Of a stretch of 7,977 nucleotides of DNA, positions 1 through 6,955 are shown piece after piece; position 1 is the stretch's first letter, and the number at the start of each line of letters is the position of its first letter. This DNA is from Verrucomicrobiota bacterium (GTDB taxonomy: Bacteria; Verrucomicrobiota; Verrucomicrobiia; Chthoniobacterales; JAFAMB01): the NCBI GenBank assembly GCA_019241095.1, contig JAFAXJ010000672.1:1-7977 (forward strand), written 5' to 3'. A program made the translations under genes and the position numbers. Under the pieces are notes generated by a model. The model was given only the letters and a program-made list of their open reading frames with translations, did no database searches and was not told the DNA's origin.

Positions 1-336
1 GAGGTAAATGCAGCAGTGTTTAACCAGGAAGGTACGCGTATACTGAGCGCAAGCCTTGACAAAACCGCAAAGCTCTGGGATGCGGCTTCTGGAACACTGA
101 TCGGGTCTTTCGTTCATGCAGCCCCTGTCACCTATGCGATCTTCAGCCCGGATGGCGCTCAGATCCTGACAACGAGTGCGGACAACACGGCAAAGCTGTG
201 GGATGCCGCTTCTGGTAAGCTGATCGCCTCTTTCGATCATCAGGACACTGTTCGATGGGCTGCCTTCAGTCCTGACGGCGGATGGATATTAACGGCAAGC
301 TGGGATAAAACCGCTAAACTCTGGGATGCAGCCACT
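1..336 (+). repeat. 123-bp tandem coding repeats (WD40 blades)
   Basis: Three consecutive units encode DxTAKLWDAA(S/T) with an exact 123-bp period (58, 181, 304). The DNA itself is similar between units, for example gcaaagct(c/g)tgggatgc in the first two. Such similarity suggests recent internal duplication or ongoing recombination among blades. More units probably lie to the left of the window. Confidence 0.8.
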
Positions 337-969
337 CCCAAAAAACTCGCTCTGCACGTGCAAGGATTGAGCGAAACTGCGGGTAGAAAGAGTACTTCTG
401 GTTCATTTGAAGGTTCTCGAGCTTTAGAACCTGAGGCGCTTGCGACCTTCGCCAGCAACCTCGAATTTTCGAAAGACGGCTCGCTCGTAGCTGTTGATGA
501 GGAACGAAGATCACAATTGAAAAAGCAATTGATGAGTTTGGCGGCGGACACTCGCCCAAACGCCCGTTTTCAAGCGTGGTTTCTCAAAAACGGCGCCGCT
601 CAAACGGTTTTTCCGGCCGGCACGGTGAGAATTTCCGAATGGGTGGATAACGCTCTCCTAACTAATCCTACGGTAAACGAAGAATGGTTGCGCGCCGCTT
701 CGGTTCTTTTGCCTGAAAATCCCTTGCTGCACATTTGCCTTGCTGGTTTTGAAAAGGATTTCAGACGTGCTGACTTTCTTCGCTCCTTCGGAGTAGCTAA
801 GCTCCCAAACGATAATGCTGTATGTACACGCGCATGCGAAATGCTGATGGCGCAGCACAGTTTCAAACTTGCTTTAGCTGCTATCGACAAGGCGCTGGCA
901 ACAGGTACGATTGATCGGATCGCTCAACAACAGCTTCGATTGAAGGTTCTTGATTCGCTGCGCCAATAA
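1..969 (+). CDS. WD40-repeat protein, C-terminal part (5' end outside window)
   Basis: The frame is open from base 1, so the gene begins left of the window and the GTG at 16 is not a credible start. The visible part begins with three WD40 repeats. The signature DKTAKLWD, DNTAKLWD, DKTAKLWD recurs every 41 residues, at bases 58, 181 and 304, each preceded by an FSPDG-type turn (FNQEG in the first). WD40 blades form beta-propellers that act as protein-protein scaffolds. Near-identical blades such as these are typical of large bacterial signalling or NTPase-linked proteins whose effector domain is N-terminal and not seen here. After about base 340 comes a tail of roughly 200 residues without repeats: a polar linker, then a helical, TPR-like region containing AWFLKNGAAQTVFPAGTV and later EMLMAQHSFKLALAAIDKAL. 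I recall similar tails in WD40 proteins of Verrucomicrobiota/Planctomycetota, but this is recollection. The partner and function are unknown. It is separated from the YHS gene by 76 bp and convergent with the SLOG-SLATT gene. Confidence 0.85.
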   Translation, partial: EVNAAVFNQEGTRILSASLDKTAKLWDAASGTLIGSFVHAAPVTYAIFSPDGAQILTTSADNTAKLWDAASGKLIASFDHQDTVRWAAFSPDGGWILTASWDKTAKLWDAATPKKLALHVQGLSETAGRKSTSGSFEGSRALEPEALATFASNLEFSKDGSLVAVDEERRSQLKKQLMSLAADTRPNARFQAWFLKNGAAQTVFPAGTVRISEWVDNALLTNPTVNEEWLRAASVLLPENPLLHICLAGFEKDFRRADFLRSFGVAKLPNDNAVCTRACEMLMAQHSFKLALAAIDKALATGTIDRIAQQQLRLKVLDSLRQ

Positions 970-987
970 TGGCAGATAAATAAACAT

Positions 988-1038
988 TGCTTTCGATGCG
1001 TGTTGCTGGTGCGCTGCACTACAGGCGTTTCGAAAGCA
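988..1038 (+). promoter_or_regulatory. Long inverted repeat in the leader of the YHS gene
   Basis: A perfect 9-bp inverted repeat pairs tgctttcga (988-996) with tcgaaagca (1030-1038). The 33-nt loop contains a second small stem (gtgc/gcac, 1009-1019). The right arm ends 7 nt before the ATG at 1046 and contains the only purine run (gaaag, 1032-1036) that could act as a Shine-Dalgarno. No T-run follows, so it is not a classical terminator of the WD40 gene. It could be a structured leader limiting translation, or a protein-binding site. Function is inferred from position only. Confidence 0.4.
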
Positions 1039-1045
1039 TCCAGCT

Positions 1046-1600
1046 ATGAAAAGCTATTTTCTAATGGTGGCATGCTCCGCCATTTTGTTTTTTCTAGGAG
1101 AAAATCCTTCGTTTGCATCTTCCGACACTGAAGGCTCCGTTTCTGACACGACCAGTTTGAGAGACGGTCTGAACAGTACTCAGGATAGGGCCGGGAAGGA
1201 GGGCAAAGTTAAATCGATCTCCAAACTGAATATAGATAGCCAAGGTGTTATTCTGAAAGGATACGATCCAGTGGCTTATTACAAACAGGGAAAACCGGTA
1301 AAAGGGGATCCTGGGATTGAGAGTGTTTACGAGGGCGCTACGTATCGGTTCGCCTCCTCCTCAGATAAAGCTGATTTCGATAGGGACCCTGCTAGGTATG
1401 CTCCACAGTATGGCGCGTTCTGCGCCTATGGGATAGCTAACGGCGTCTTGTTTGACCCAGAGGGTCCAGGGTCATTTACCTTGTATCGAGGTAAGCTTTA
1501 TGTTTGCGGAAATCAGGGGGCGCTAAAGAGTTTCAAGAACAACATCGAAAGTAACATTGCGAAGGGAGATTTAAACTGGCTGAGTTTGAGTAGGCCTTAG
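1046..1600 (+). CDS. Secreted YHS-domain protein
   Basis: This is a 184-residue protein. Residues 1-24 form a signal peptide: MKSYF, a hydrophobic core, then a probable cut after PSFA. A polar linker runs to about residue 66. The YHS domain occupies about 68-130, with the family hallmarks KGYDPVAYY (71-79), the glycine-rich GKPVKGD, YRFASS, FDRDPARYAPQYGAFCAYG (residues 111-129, with Cys126). A C-terminal extension has DP...F.LYRGKLYV and a final NWLSL. This matches the family usually labelled 'YHS domain-containing (seleno)protein', where YHS domains are thought to bind metal; no enzymatic activity is established. It is probably periplasmic or exported. A second cysteine (Cys154, in LYVCGNQ) sits where my memory of the family is LYLN, which could form a disulfide or metal site with Cys126 (inference). 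There is no strong Shine-Dalgarno. The start is set by the signal peptide. Confidence 0.85.
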   Translation: MKSYFLMVACSAILFFLGENPSFASSDTEGSVSDTTSLRDGLNSTQDRAGKEGKVKSISKLNIDSQGVILKGYDPVAYYKQGKPVKGDPGIESVYEGATYRFASSSDKADFDRDPARYAPQYGAFCAYGIANGVLFDPEGPGSFTLYRGKLYVCGNQGALKSFKNNIESNIAKGDLNWLSLSRP

Positions 1601-1645
1601 AAGTTGAACATGAAAAGGCCGAGCAAGATTCTGCCTTTATGGTCA

Positions 1646-1667
1646 AGCTGAATGGTATTTTCCAGCT
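1646..1667. terminator. Weak hairpin between convergent genes
   Basis: The 77-bp gap between the YHS stop and the SLOG-SLATT stop contains agctg (1646-1650) pairing with cagct (1663-1667), with partial extension by aa/tt, followed on the plus strand by caggtgttttc. A second weak stem, aaaggc/gccttt, lies at 1614-1638. Position between convergent genes suggests a terminator, but the stems are short and there is no proper U-tract on either strand. Low confidence. Confidence 0.2.
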
Positions 1668-1677
1668 CAGGTGTTTT

Positions 1678-4035
1678 CTATGCACTTACGGGCTCAAGTG
1701 GACGCGCGCGATGAGTAATGAGCCATTCAGCGTTTTCTGAAAGGGCCTCCCGACCTACTGCAACGATCAGTGATCGGGCGTCGGCTATAACCTGCATCTC
1801 AGGCGTTCCCTTCGGAGCTTCAGTATTGAGCCCTATTCCATCGAAGCAATCCTGAAAACGCATTCCGGCAGCCTCGAAAAGGGAAGCCATTGAGGCGTAG
1901 TGACGGATGTGTTCTGCGAAAAAGTTTACTTCCACCCAGGCGCCACACAGAACCCCCACGACAAGCGCCAGATATTTGAAAACGCTGCCCAGCTTATAGG
2001 CAGTTGGAAGCCAGGGCACAGCTCCTTCCAGGAGATACACTGTTCCGATGACAACCAATGACAAGGAGACGACCAGCACGCTTTTCAGAATAAAGCGCCC
2101 TCCTTGGCAGGACTGTATTTGCTTCGGGAGAAACATTGGGGGAAAAGCGATCAAGCCTCTATAAAATGCAGAAAGGAGGTGTACCAGCCACCAATGTTTT
2201 TCTTTGTTCGCCTGGCTTTCGACTTTCGGGTCGCGTCTCGTGTGCGCAGCGCTCATGCAGAACAAGAAGACAAGGGCGAGCGAGCCAGTACACAATGTCA
2301 GGAGGGCAAACCGGTGCGATTGATGACCGCGAGCCGAGTTCTGCGCGAAGAAAAAGAAGAAGGTGAATAATACGCATCCAGTCCAAAGCAAAATCTGGGC
2401 GTACGCCGAGAATAGCTCGCGCCGCGCGCTAAGGTCATCAACTCTTTTTTTGAAATAGTCACACTGCCCTGTGATCCAATTTGTGCGAACGCTATCTAAC
2501 AGCGCACGCTTAGTTTTCATTGTAAGCTTATTAAAGTCTACGCGAGTCTGCTCATAAGGAAACGCAGCGACGCTGATAACGTTTCGGATCCAGCCCAATT
2601 CTCCTCGTTGACGCTGTAGATAATTGGAGGCTACTGACTCGCCACTCCCGCAGGCTGTCCAGTAGAATTGCACACGCAGTCCTTCCGCAATTGCGCGATA
2701 ATCATCGCAACGCTCAGCTGCGCCGCTCCTTTTAAAGTAAAAAAAGATTATCCATGCAGCCAACGTTAAACCTAGCGCGATAATGAAGAATATTTGCGGC
2801 ACCGGTAAAGCTGCAGCCCTCGAATCCCAATTGTCTGCCAAGGAAAAAAAAAGTGCTGATCCGAAAGCAAGACAAAACAAAGTACGTTTCAGTCGATTAA
2901 GATGCCTGTTGTAGTGGGCGCTATAATCGGCCATCCTGCGGCGCAAACGAGCGAGCCGATCGAGAGTTTCCGGCAGGTGTTCGCCAGAAATCGAAAAGGT
3001 ATGTGTGTTTGGCGTGCCTGGATCATGAGCAGCCTCGGGAAGCATTTCAGCAAATGCCCTTTTTTCTCCGACTCCTTGGGAGATGTTCTCGCTGTTAAGC
3101 CTTTCTAAATGTTCAGCAACGATTTTGAGAATAGCATGTCCGGCTTTCAACCAATCGGGGTGATCCTCATCTCTTGAGCTGACCCCGGCTGGCCGGCAAT
3201 CATATGGATAGAGCACCTCTAATGATCTATTTTCAGGATTGCAATTCTTTGACGCGTTATTCAGTTCCCCCTTAAACTTCCGAGGCACGTAAACATGAAT
3301 TACTGGTCCGTTATCGGCCCAACTCAGCATTGAGAGCATTGGAAGCAAACCTGGTGTGATCCCCCGGCGTTTCAGCTCAGCGATGTTTCTAGCGCCCTCG
3401 TTAGCACCGGCATTTGCACTCGCGAGTTCGGGACGGCCAATCGGTTTGTCCGTTAACGCGATCAGGATGTTGCTGTACGCCGCCACGTACTCCCCGGCGG
3501 CGGCGTAACGGCGATCACGTTGCTCCTTGCCCTCAGAACCGGTGAGAATCGATCCGTGCTTAACGCGCAGCGAAGCGTCGTCCAAATCGATTTCATCGAG
3601 CAAACGAACAACGAAAATATTATGGTCCGGAAATTCCATCAGAAATTTGGTTGCGGCTTCATCTCTGTCGACACCTTCTGATATAAAAGTGGAAGCTCTA
3701 AGGTAATGATCTTTGAAAAAAGGCAGAGGCGCGATCACACGAATCGAGGGATCTAGTTCCAGGGCCGCTTTTACGACCCACTGGTCTGCGCCCGGCGCCA
3801 ATGAAGAAAGCAGAATGATCGGCGTATTCTTCAGGTTAAGTCCTGGGCCAAGGCTCTCATCAATGTTCTGATGACCGTGGTTGCAGGGCGAAGCGCGCAG
3901 CCATGCAAATATTCGTTTGACTTCGGCGTTGACACGATCCTGATAAGCTGGGTCAAGGTCCATGTGCCCGGTGACACCAACGACGAAAGCAGGTTTAAAA
4001 AGCTCTTTTTCTGAAGGGTTGTCGGCGAACGTCAT
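1678..4035 (-). CDS. SLOG-domain protein with SLATT-like multi-TM region (predicted nucleotide-sensing membrane effector)
   Basis: This is a 785-residue protein. The N-terminal domain (about 15-250) looks like a SLOG/LOG-DprA Rossmannoid nucleotide-binding domain: VGVTGHMDL (19-27), LLSSLAPGADQWV (75-87), VIAPLPF (100-106), YAAAGEYVAAYSNILIALTD (177-196) and GARNIAELKRRGI (214-226). A linker to about 355 is followed by a basic helix and three pairs of hydrophobic segments (about 385-400 and 411-434; 543-563 and 576-597; 650-669 and 686-706). After the first pair comes DYRAIAEGLRVQFYW (445-459), typical of SLATT 2TM domains; near the end is HYASMASLFEAAGMRF (712-727). In the SLOG/SLATT scheme (Burroughs and Aravind), SLOG senses or generates a nucleotide ligand and SLATT perturbs the membrane as a suicide effector. 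That role is a prediction, not shown here. The ATG at 4035 is forced: an in-frame TGA lies at 4051-4053. There is no clear Shine-Dalgarno. It is co-directional with the biuret operon, 147 bp downstream of the cupin. Confidence 0.7.
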   Translation of the reverse strand: MTFADNPSEKELFKPAFVVGVTGHMDLDPAYQDRVNAEVKRIFAWLRASPCNHGHQNIDESLGPGLNLKNTPIILLSSLAPGADQWVVKAALELDPSIRVIAPLPFFKDHYLRASTFISEGVDRDEAATKFLMEFPDHNIFVVRLLDEIDLDDASLRVKHGSILTGSEGKEQRDRRYAAAGEYVAAYSNILIALTDKPIGRPELASANAGANEGARNIAELKRRGITPGLLPMLSMLSWADNGPVIHVYVPRKFKGELNNASKNCNPENRSLEVLYPYDCRPAGVSSRDEDHPDWLKAGHAILKIVAEHLERLNSENISQGVGEKRAFAEMLPEAAHDPGTPNTHTFSISGEHLPETLDRLARLRRRMADYSAHYNRHLNRLKRTLFCLAFGSALFFSLADNWDSRAAALPVPQIFFIIALGLTLAAWIIFFYFKRSGAAERCDDYRAIAEGLRVQFYWTACGSGESVASNYLQRQRGELGWIRNVISVAAFPYEQTRVDFNKLTMKTKRALLDSVRTNWITGQCDYFKKRVDDLSARRELFSAYAQILLWTGCVLFTFFFFFAQNSARGHQSHRFALLTLCTGSLALVFLFCMSAAHTRRDPKVESQANKEKHWWLVHLLSAFYRGLIAFPPMFLPKQIQSCQGGRFILKSVLVVSLSLVVIGTVYLLEGAVPWLPTAYKLGSVFKYLALVVGVLCGAWVEVNFFAEHIRHYASMASLFEAAGMRFQDCFDGIGLNTEAPKGTPEMQVIADARSLIVAVGREALSENAEWLITHRARPLEPVSA

Positions 4036-4040
4036 CGAGC

Positions 4041-4076
4041 GGCCCGATCGTCATTCGCCTGGCGGCGAAATCGGCC
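4041..4076 (-). promoter_or_regulatory. Hairpin just upstream of the SLOG-SLATT start
   Basis: An inverted repeat with inner stem ttcgcc/ggcgaa (4054-4059 with 4064-4069, loop tggc) is extended by an outer stem ggc(c)cgat/atcggcc (4041-4048 with 4070-4076) across a small internal bulge. On the minus strand its 3' end lies 5 nt before the ATG, covering the ribosome-binding region. No U-tract follows. It could reduce translation of the membrane protein or separate it from operon transcription. Structure is read from the sequence; function is inference. Confidence 0.4.
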
Positions 4077-4182
4077 TATCAATGAATCAGAGACCAGGAC
4101 CAAATACAAGAAAGAGGATTGGCTGCCCTTCTGCAAAATGAGAATCCGAGCCATCGACCATGTCACATGGAAAAGGGGGCGA

Positions 4183-4614
4183 TTAGTCGTATTTATTAAG
4201 CATGCCGATCTGACCCATGAGGGTCGCTTCCTGGTGGCCGTCACCAGAGAGTTGTAGAAATCGAACCGGCTTTTCATAAATCGCAAGAACGATGCAGCCG
4301 TTGTCGCTGCTTACCTTATGTTGCGTACCTGGCGGATTGATGATCAAAGTGCCCGTTCCAAACACTTCATTCCCCATCCGTTGAGAGCCGGCCAGAATGA
4401 TAATGTGCTCGTACCCAATGTGTACATGAAGTGGCACTTCGCCCCCAGCTCGATATCGGATGAGTGCAGCAATGGGACCTGTGATGCCGTCTCCATAAAG
4501 TCGGTGTATCTCCACGCCTTCCCGATAAGGCTGCCACGCGATGTGCCCTTGTATGTCAGGTAAATTAAATAGGTCTTTTAAAGTTTGTGGCTCGACGGAA
4601 GCTTCAGCGTCCAT
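4183..4614 (-). CDS. Cupin-domain protein (ChrR-type), operon accessory
   Basis: From the ATG at 4614 this is a 143-residue single-domain cupin. Motif 1 is PLHVHIGYEHIIILAGSQ (residues 61-78), giving candidate metal ligands His63, His65 and Glu69. Motif 2 is GTLIINPPGTQHKV with His99, followed by GCIVLAIYEKPVRFL (106-120), the pattern of ChrR-like cupins. The substrate is unknown. Cupins of this type next to amidohydrolases could be isomerases, hydrolases, or sensors of the transported compound. The frame is open further upstream to a GTG at 4692, but that start would overlap biuH by 56 nt. The N-terminal 26 residues it would add do not look like a domain. ATG 4614 leaves a 22-bp gap to the biuH stop, matching the other gaps in the operon. 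No Shine-Dalgarno is seen (the leader is pyrimidine-rich), so translational coupling to biuH is possible. Confidence 0.8.
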   Translation of the reverse strand: MDAEASVEPQTLKDLFNLPDIQGHIAWQPYREGVEIHRLYGDGITGPIAALIRYRAGGEVPLHVHIGYEHIIILAGSQRMGNEVFGTGTLIINPPGTQHKVSSDNGCIVLAIYEKPVRFLQLSGDGHQEATLMGQIGMLNKYD

Positions 4615-4636
4615 GAAAGAAGAGGATGCGCCACTA

Positions 4637-5320
4637 TTATGAGATCGCCGCCAGGAAAGCGTCCGAGTTTGCAACTGCACCAAACACGCCACCCTGCATT
4701 TTGATCATCTCAAGTGCAGCGAGATAATTCCGAGAATCGGTTGCGCCAGTACAATCCGAGAGCAGCAGACATTCATAACCCCGATCGTTAGCTTCGCGCA
4801 TTGTGGTGTGAACGCATACGTCCGTCGTAATTCCAGCCAGAACGATGTTATCAATTCCTTTCCGTCGCAGAAGCATGTCGAGATCGGTAGCGTAGAATGA
4901 GCCTTTACCCGGTTTATCAATCACCGGCTCACCTGCCAAGGGTGCAAGTTCTGGAATGATTTCCCAACCCGGCTCTCCTCGGGTGAGAATGCGCCCACAA
5001 GGTCCGGGATCACCGATACCTGCACCAATCCTGCGGCTACGCCATCGTTTGTTCTCGGGAAGATCTGACAAATCTGGACGGTGTCCTTCGCGGGTGTGTA
5101 TCACGTGAAAATTGCGGCCTCGCGTCGCCTCCAATACGCGCTGGATCGGCCCGATTGGCGCCCGTGTGAGGGAGAGATCATATCCCATTTTATCGACGTA
5201 TCCGCCTTCCCCGCAAAAATCAATTTGCATATCGATGACGAGAAAGGCGCTGTTTTCAGGCCTCAGATCACCGTTATAGGGCCAGGAATAGGGATCCGCT
5301 GCAACGTGGCTCTGCTTCAT
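4637..5320 (-). CDS. biuH: Biuret amidohydrolase (isochorismatase-like cysteine hydrolase)
   Basis: This is a 227-residue protein. It hydrolyses biuret to allophanate and ammonia in the cytoplasm (EC 3.5.1.84), a step of cyanuric acid/biuret nitrogen catabolism. The sequence closely follows the Rhizobium leguminosarum BiuH that I remember: [88 protein letters not shown]. The catalytic triad of the superfamily is present: Asp30 (in VIDMQ), Lys136 (in DKPGKG) and Cys169 (in TTDVCV), each six residues below the published rhizobial numbering as I recall it (36, 142, 175). The flexible-loop Gln is Gln209. It sits 21 bp after the permease and 22 bp before the cupin, so it is almost certainly cotranscribed. 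Alternatives within the family are guanylurea hydrolase or ureidoacrylate amidohydrolase (RutB), less likely given the detailed match. No allophanate hydrolase is in the window. Confidence 0.88.
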   Translation of the reverse strand: MKQSHVAADPYSWPYNGDLRPENSAFLVIDMQIDFCGEGGYVDKMGYDLSLTRAPIGPIQRVLEATRGRNFHVIHTREGHRPDLSDLPENKRWRSRRIGAGIGDPGPCGRILTRGEPGWEIIPELAPLAGEPVIDKPGKGSFYATDLDMLLRRKGIDNIVLAGITTDVCVHTTMREANDRGYECLLLSDCTGATDSRNYLAALEMIKMQGGVFGAVANSDAFLAAIS

Positions 5321-5341
5321 CTTAAGCTAACAGGATTCCGG

Positions 5342-6928
5342 TCAATTGGCAGGTTCAGGAATTTCCCCGTGTGATTCCAGAATTGTTATCGGGACAGGTT
5401 TCGATAAGGCAAACTTCGAGCACCCAAGCATCACCCCTGCCACAGCCAGATAACTGATCGCAACGACAGGCGTCTGACCAATGCCGATTTTCTCGCCGTG
5501 CATAAATCCAAAAAAGGTTAAAACCGCACCGGCCAGCGCGAATGCAGCGGCTTTCAAAAATTTCCTGTCGATGATGAATACACCAATTGCCCCCAGAACA
5601 AGTCCCGCCAGAATTGCTCCGCCGCCTAAAACCTCGAGACCACGGTATAGAACGCCGGTTTGGCCCAGCTTGTCGAGGCCGACCGTGCCAACATTCGTAC
5701 CGACAGCCGCAAGGCTGTTATCAATTTGCATTTTGCCCCATGCCGCTAAATGCGGCGTGAGCGCCAGGATGATTGCAGGCGCATGACTCTTAGGTGTCTC
5801 CTGGAATGCTTGTGCCCCGATCAACATGCCGATGTAAAGCAGGATTGGCGAAATCGCCACGACCGGAATGAGCGCCACCATTACGGAGATGATACCAAAC
5901 CATGATAATAAAATGACCATGACGCCCGTTGCCGCTGAATAACCAATCCTGCCACCCATTGCTTTCCAGCCGGGATGTCCAATGTAAACGGCATTGATGA
6001 AAGGATTTCCCATCAAGCATCCAATCAAACTCACGATGCCGTCAGCGGTTAAAACTCGAGTCGTGGGAAAACTGTCGCCGGCCACAGAAGCGCTTTCGAC
6101 ATTATCCATGGCCTCGACCAAGTCATAAATACCGAATGGAATCGCGGTAACGAGGATAATACCAAGGAACTGAAAACCTGAAAAAACGTGGTTCACTGCC
6201 GGCAGTGGTATTGAGAAGCCGAAGCTGGAAAATGATTGCCACAGGTTTTCCACCTTCATTCCTCCATATCCAAAGCCGAGCGCAGTCGAACCCCATGCAA
6301 TAACGCAGCCTACGCCGATAGCGACTAAGCCGGCCGGCATACCGCGAAAATAGCGCACTCCGCCAAACCAGCTCGCGAGAATGATTGCGAAGCAAGTTAT
6401 ACCAATGATCGGCGTCATGAACATCTCCAGGGCTGGACGCATAGAGATGAAAGCGATCGAGACGCCCGCAAGCGTTCCCAAAAGGGCTGCTCGGGGAGTA
6501 ATGCTGCGTATAAGAGGTGCGATGAAACCGCCCGCCATGAGGACGAAACTCTGAACAAAAACCCACGTCAAGCCTGCTTCCCAACCCTTTACGGGATCGC
6601 CGGTCTTCACGGCAATCGGTAACATAATAACGAAAGTAACAACAAACATGTGAGGTACACTGATGCCTGAAGGAAGCGCACAGACATCGCTTCGGCCGGT
6701 ACGGCTGGCCAGACGATAAGCGAGCCAAGCGTAATAGATCGTACTGAGAAAAAGCATCAGTCCGGTAGCAGGAAGGATACGCCGAAACACGAGGTCATCC
6801 GGCATCTTGAGTACGAACCGCAACAAGGTGCTGAGCACGAGCAAGTTGACCAGGATGTTAGTTCCGAAACCGAAAAAAGCGTTCCAATCGCCTGGCGCCC
6901 AGAGCGCTGGTTTTTTGTTTGTCATCAT
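5342..6928 (-). CDS. NCS2/SLC23-type permease (xanthine-uracil-like)
   Basis: This is a 528-residue polytopic inner-membrane protein with about 13-14 hydrophobic segments, starting at about residue 17. Diagnostic NCS2-fold features are the conserved acidic segment YDLVEAMDNVESA (268-280) and LTADGIVSLIGCLMGNPFINAVYIGHPGWKAMGGRIGYSA (residues 293-332), which corresponds to the substrate-site region of AzgA/UraA-like transporters. CALPSGISVPH (83-93) forms the conserved early loop. Family members import nucleobases or related cyclic ureides by proton symport. Placement between two amidohydrolases suggests it imports their substrate or its precursor (biuret, cyanurate-, barbiturate- or ureide-like); this is inference. 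The N-terminus reads MMTNKK. The end overlaps nothing and is 21 bp before biuH. Confidence 0.85.
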   Translation of the reverse strand: MMTNKKPALWAPGDWNAFFGFGTNILVNLLVLSTLLRFVLKMPDDLVFRRILPATGLMLFLSTIYYAWLAYRLASRTGRSDVCALPSGISVPHMFVVTFVIMLPIAVKTGDPVKGWEAGLTWVFVQSFVLMAGGFIAPLIRSITPRAALLGTLAGVSIAFISMRPALEMFMTPIIGITCFAIILASWFGGVRYFRGMPAGLVAIGVGCVIAWGSTALGFGYGGMKVENLWQSFSSFGFSIPLPAVNHVFSGFQFLGIILVTAIPFGIYDLVEAMDNVESASVAGDSFPTTRVLTADGIVSLIGCLMGNPFINAVYIGHPGWKAMGGRIGYSAATGVMVILLSWFGIISVMVALIPVVAISPILLYIGMLIGAQAFQETPKSHAPAIILALTPHLAAWGKMQIDNSLAAVGTNVGTVGLDKLGQTGVLYRGLEVLGGGAILAGLVLGAIGVFIIDRKFLKAAAFALAGAVLTFFGFMHGEKIGIGQTPVVAISYLAVAGVMLGCSKFALSKPVPITILESHGEIPEPAN

Positions 6929-6937
6929 CTTTTCCTT
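6929..6937 (-). promoter_or_regulatory. Shine-Dalgarno of the permease gene
   Basis: The minus strand reads AAGGAAAAG followed by ATGATG. AAGGA ends 4 nt before the first ATG (6928) and 7 nt before the second (6925), so translation may well start at the second Met. It is the only convincing Shine-Dalgarno among the genes of this window. Confidence 0.6.
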
Positions 6938-6955
6938 AGAGTTATCGACGCATTT

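Noticed and set aside
16..18. GTG at 16 as the start of the WD40 gene
   Set aside because: The frame is open to base 1 and the preceding codons (EVNAA) continue the WD40 blade, so the gene enters from outside.
4158..4170. Perfect palindrome ccatg-tca-catgg downstream of the cupin as a terminator
   Set aside because: The stem is only 5 bp and no U-run follows on the minus strand, so termination is not supported.
4032..4286. 84-codon minus-strand open frame whose TGA overlaps the SLOG-SLATT ATG
   Set aside because: It overlaps the cupin C-terminus in another frame, has no recognisable motifs and no Shine-Dalgarno; the ATGA overlap appears to be chance.
4615..4692. N-terminal extension of the cupin from a GTG at 4692
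   Set aside because: It would overlap biuH by 56 nt and add 26 residues with no domain character; ATG 4614 fits the operon spacing.
6123..6728. 201-codon minus-strand open frame within the permease
   Set aside because: Shifted frame of the permease gene; cysteine-, arginine- and serine-rich product with no family features.
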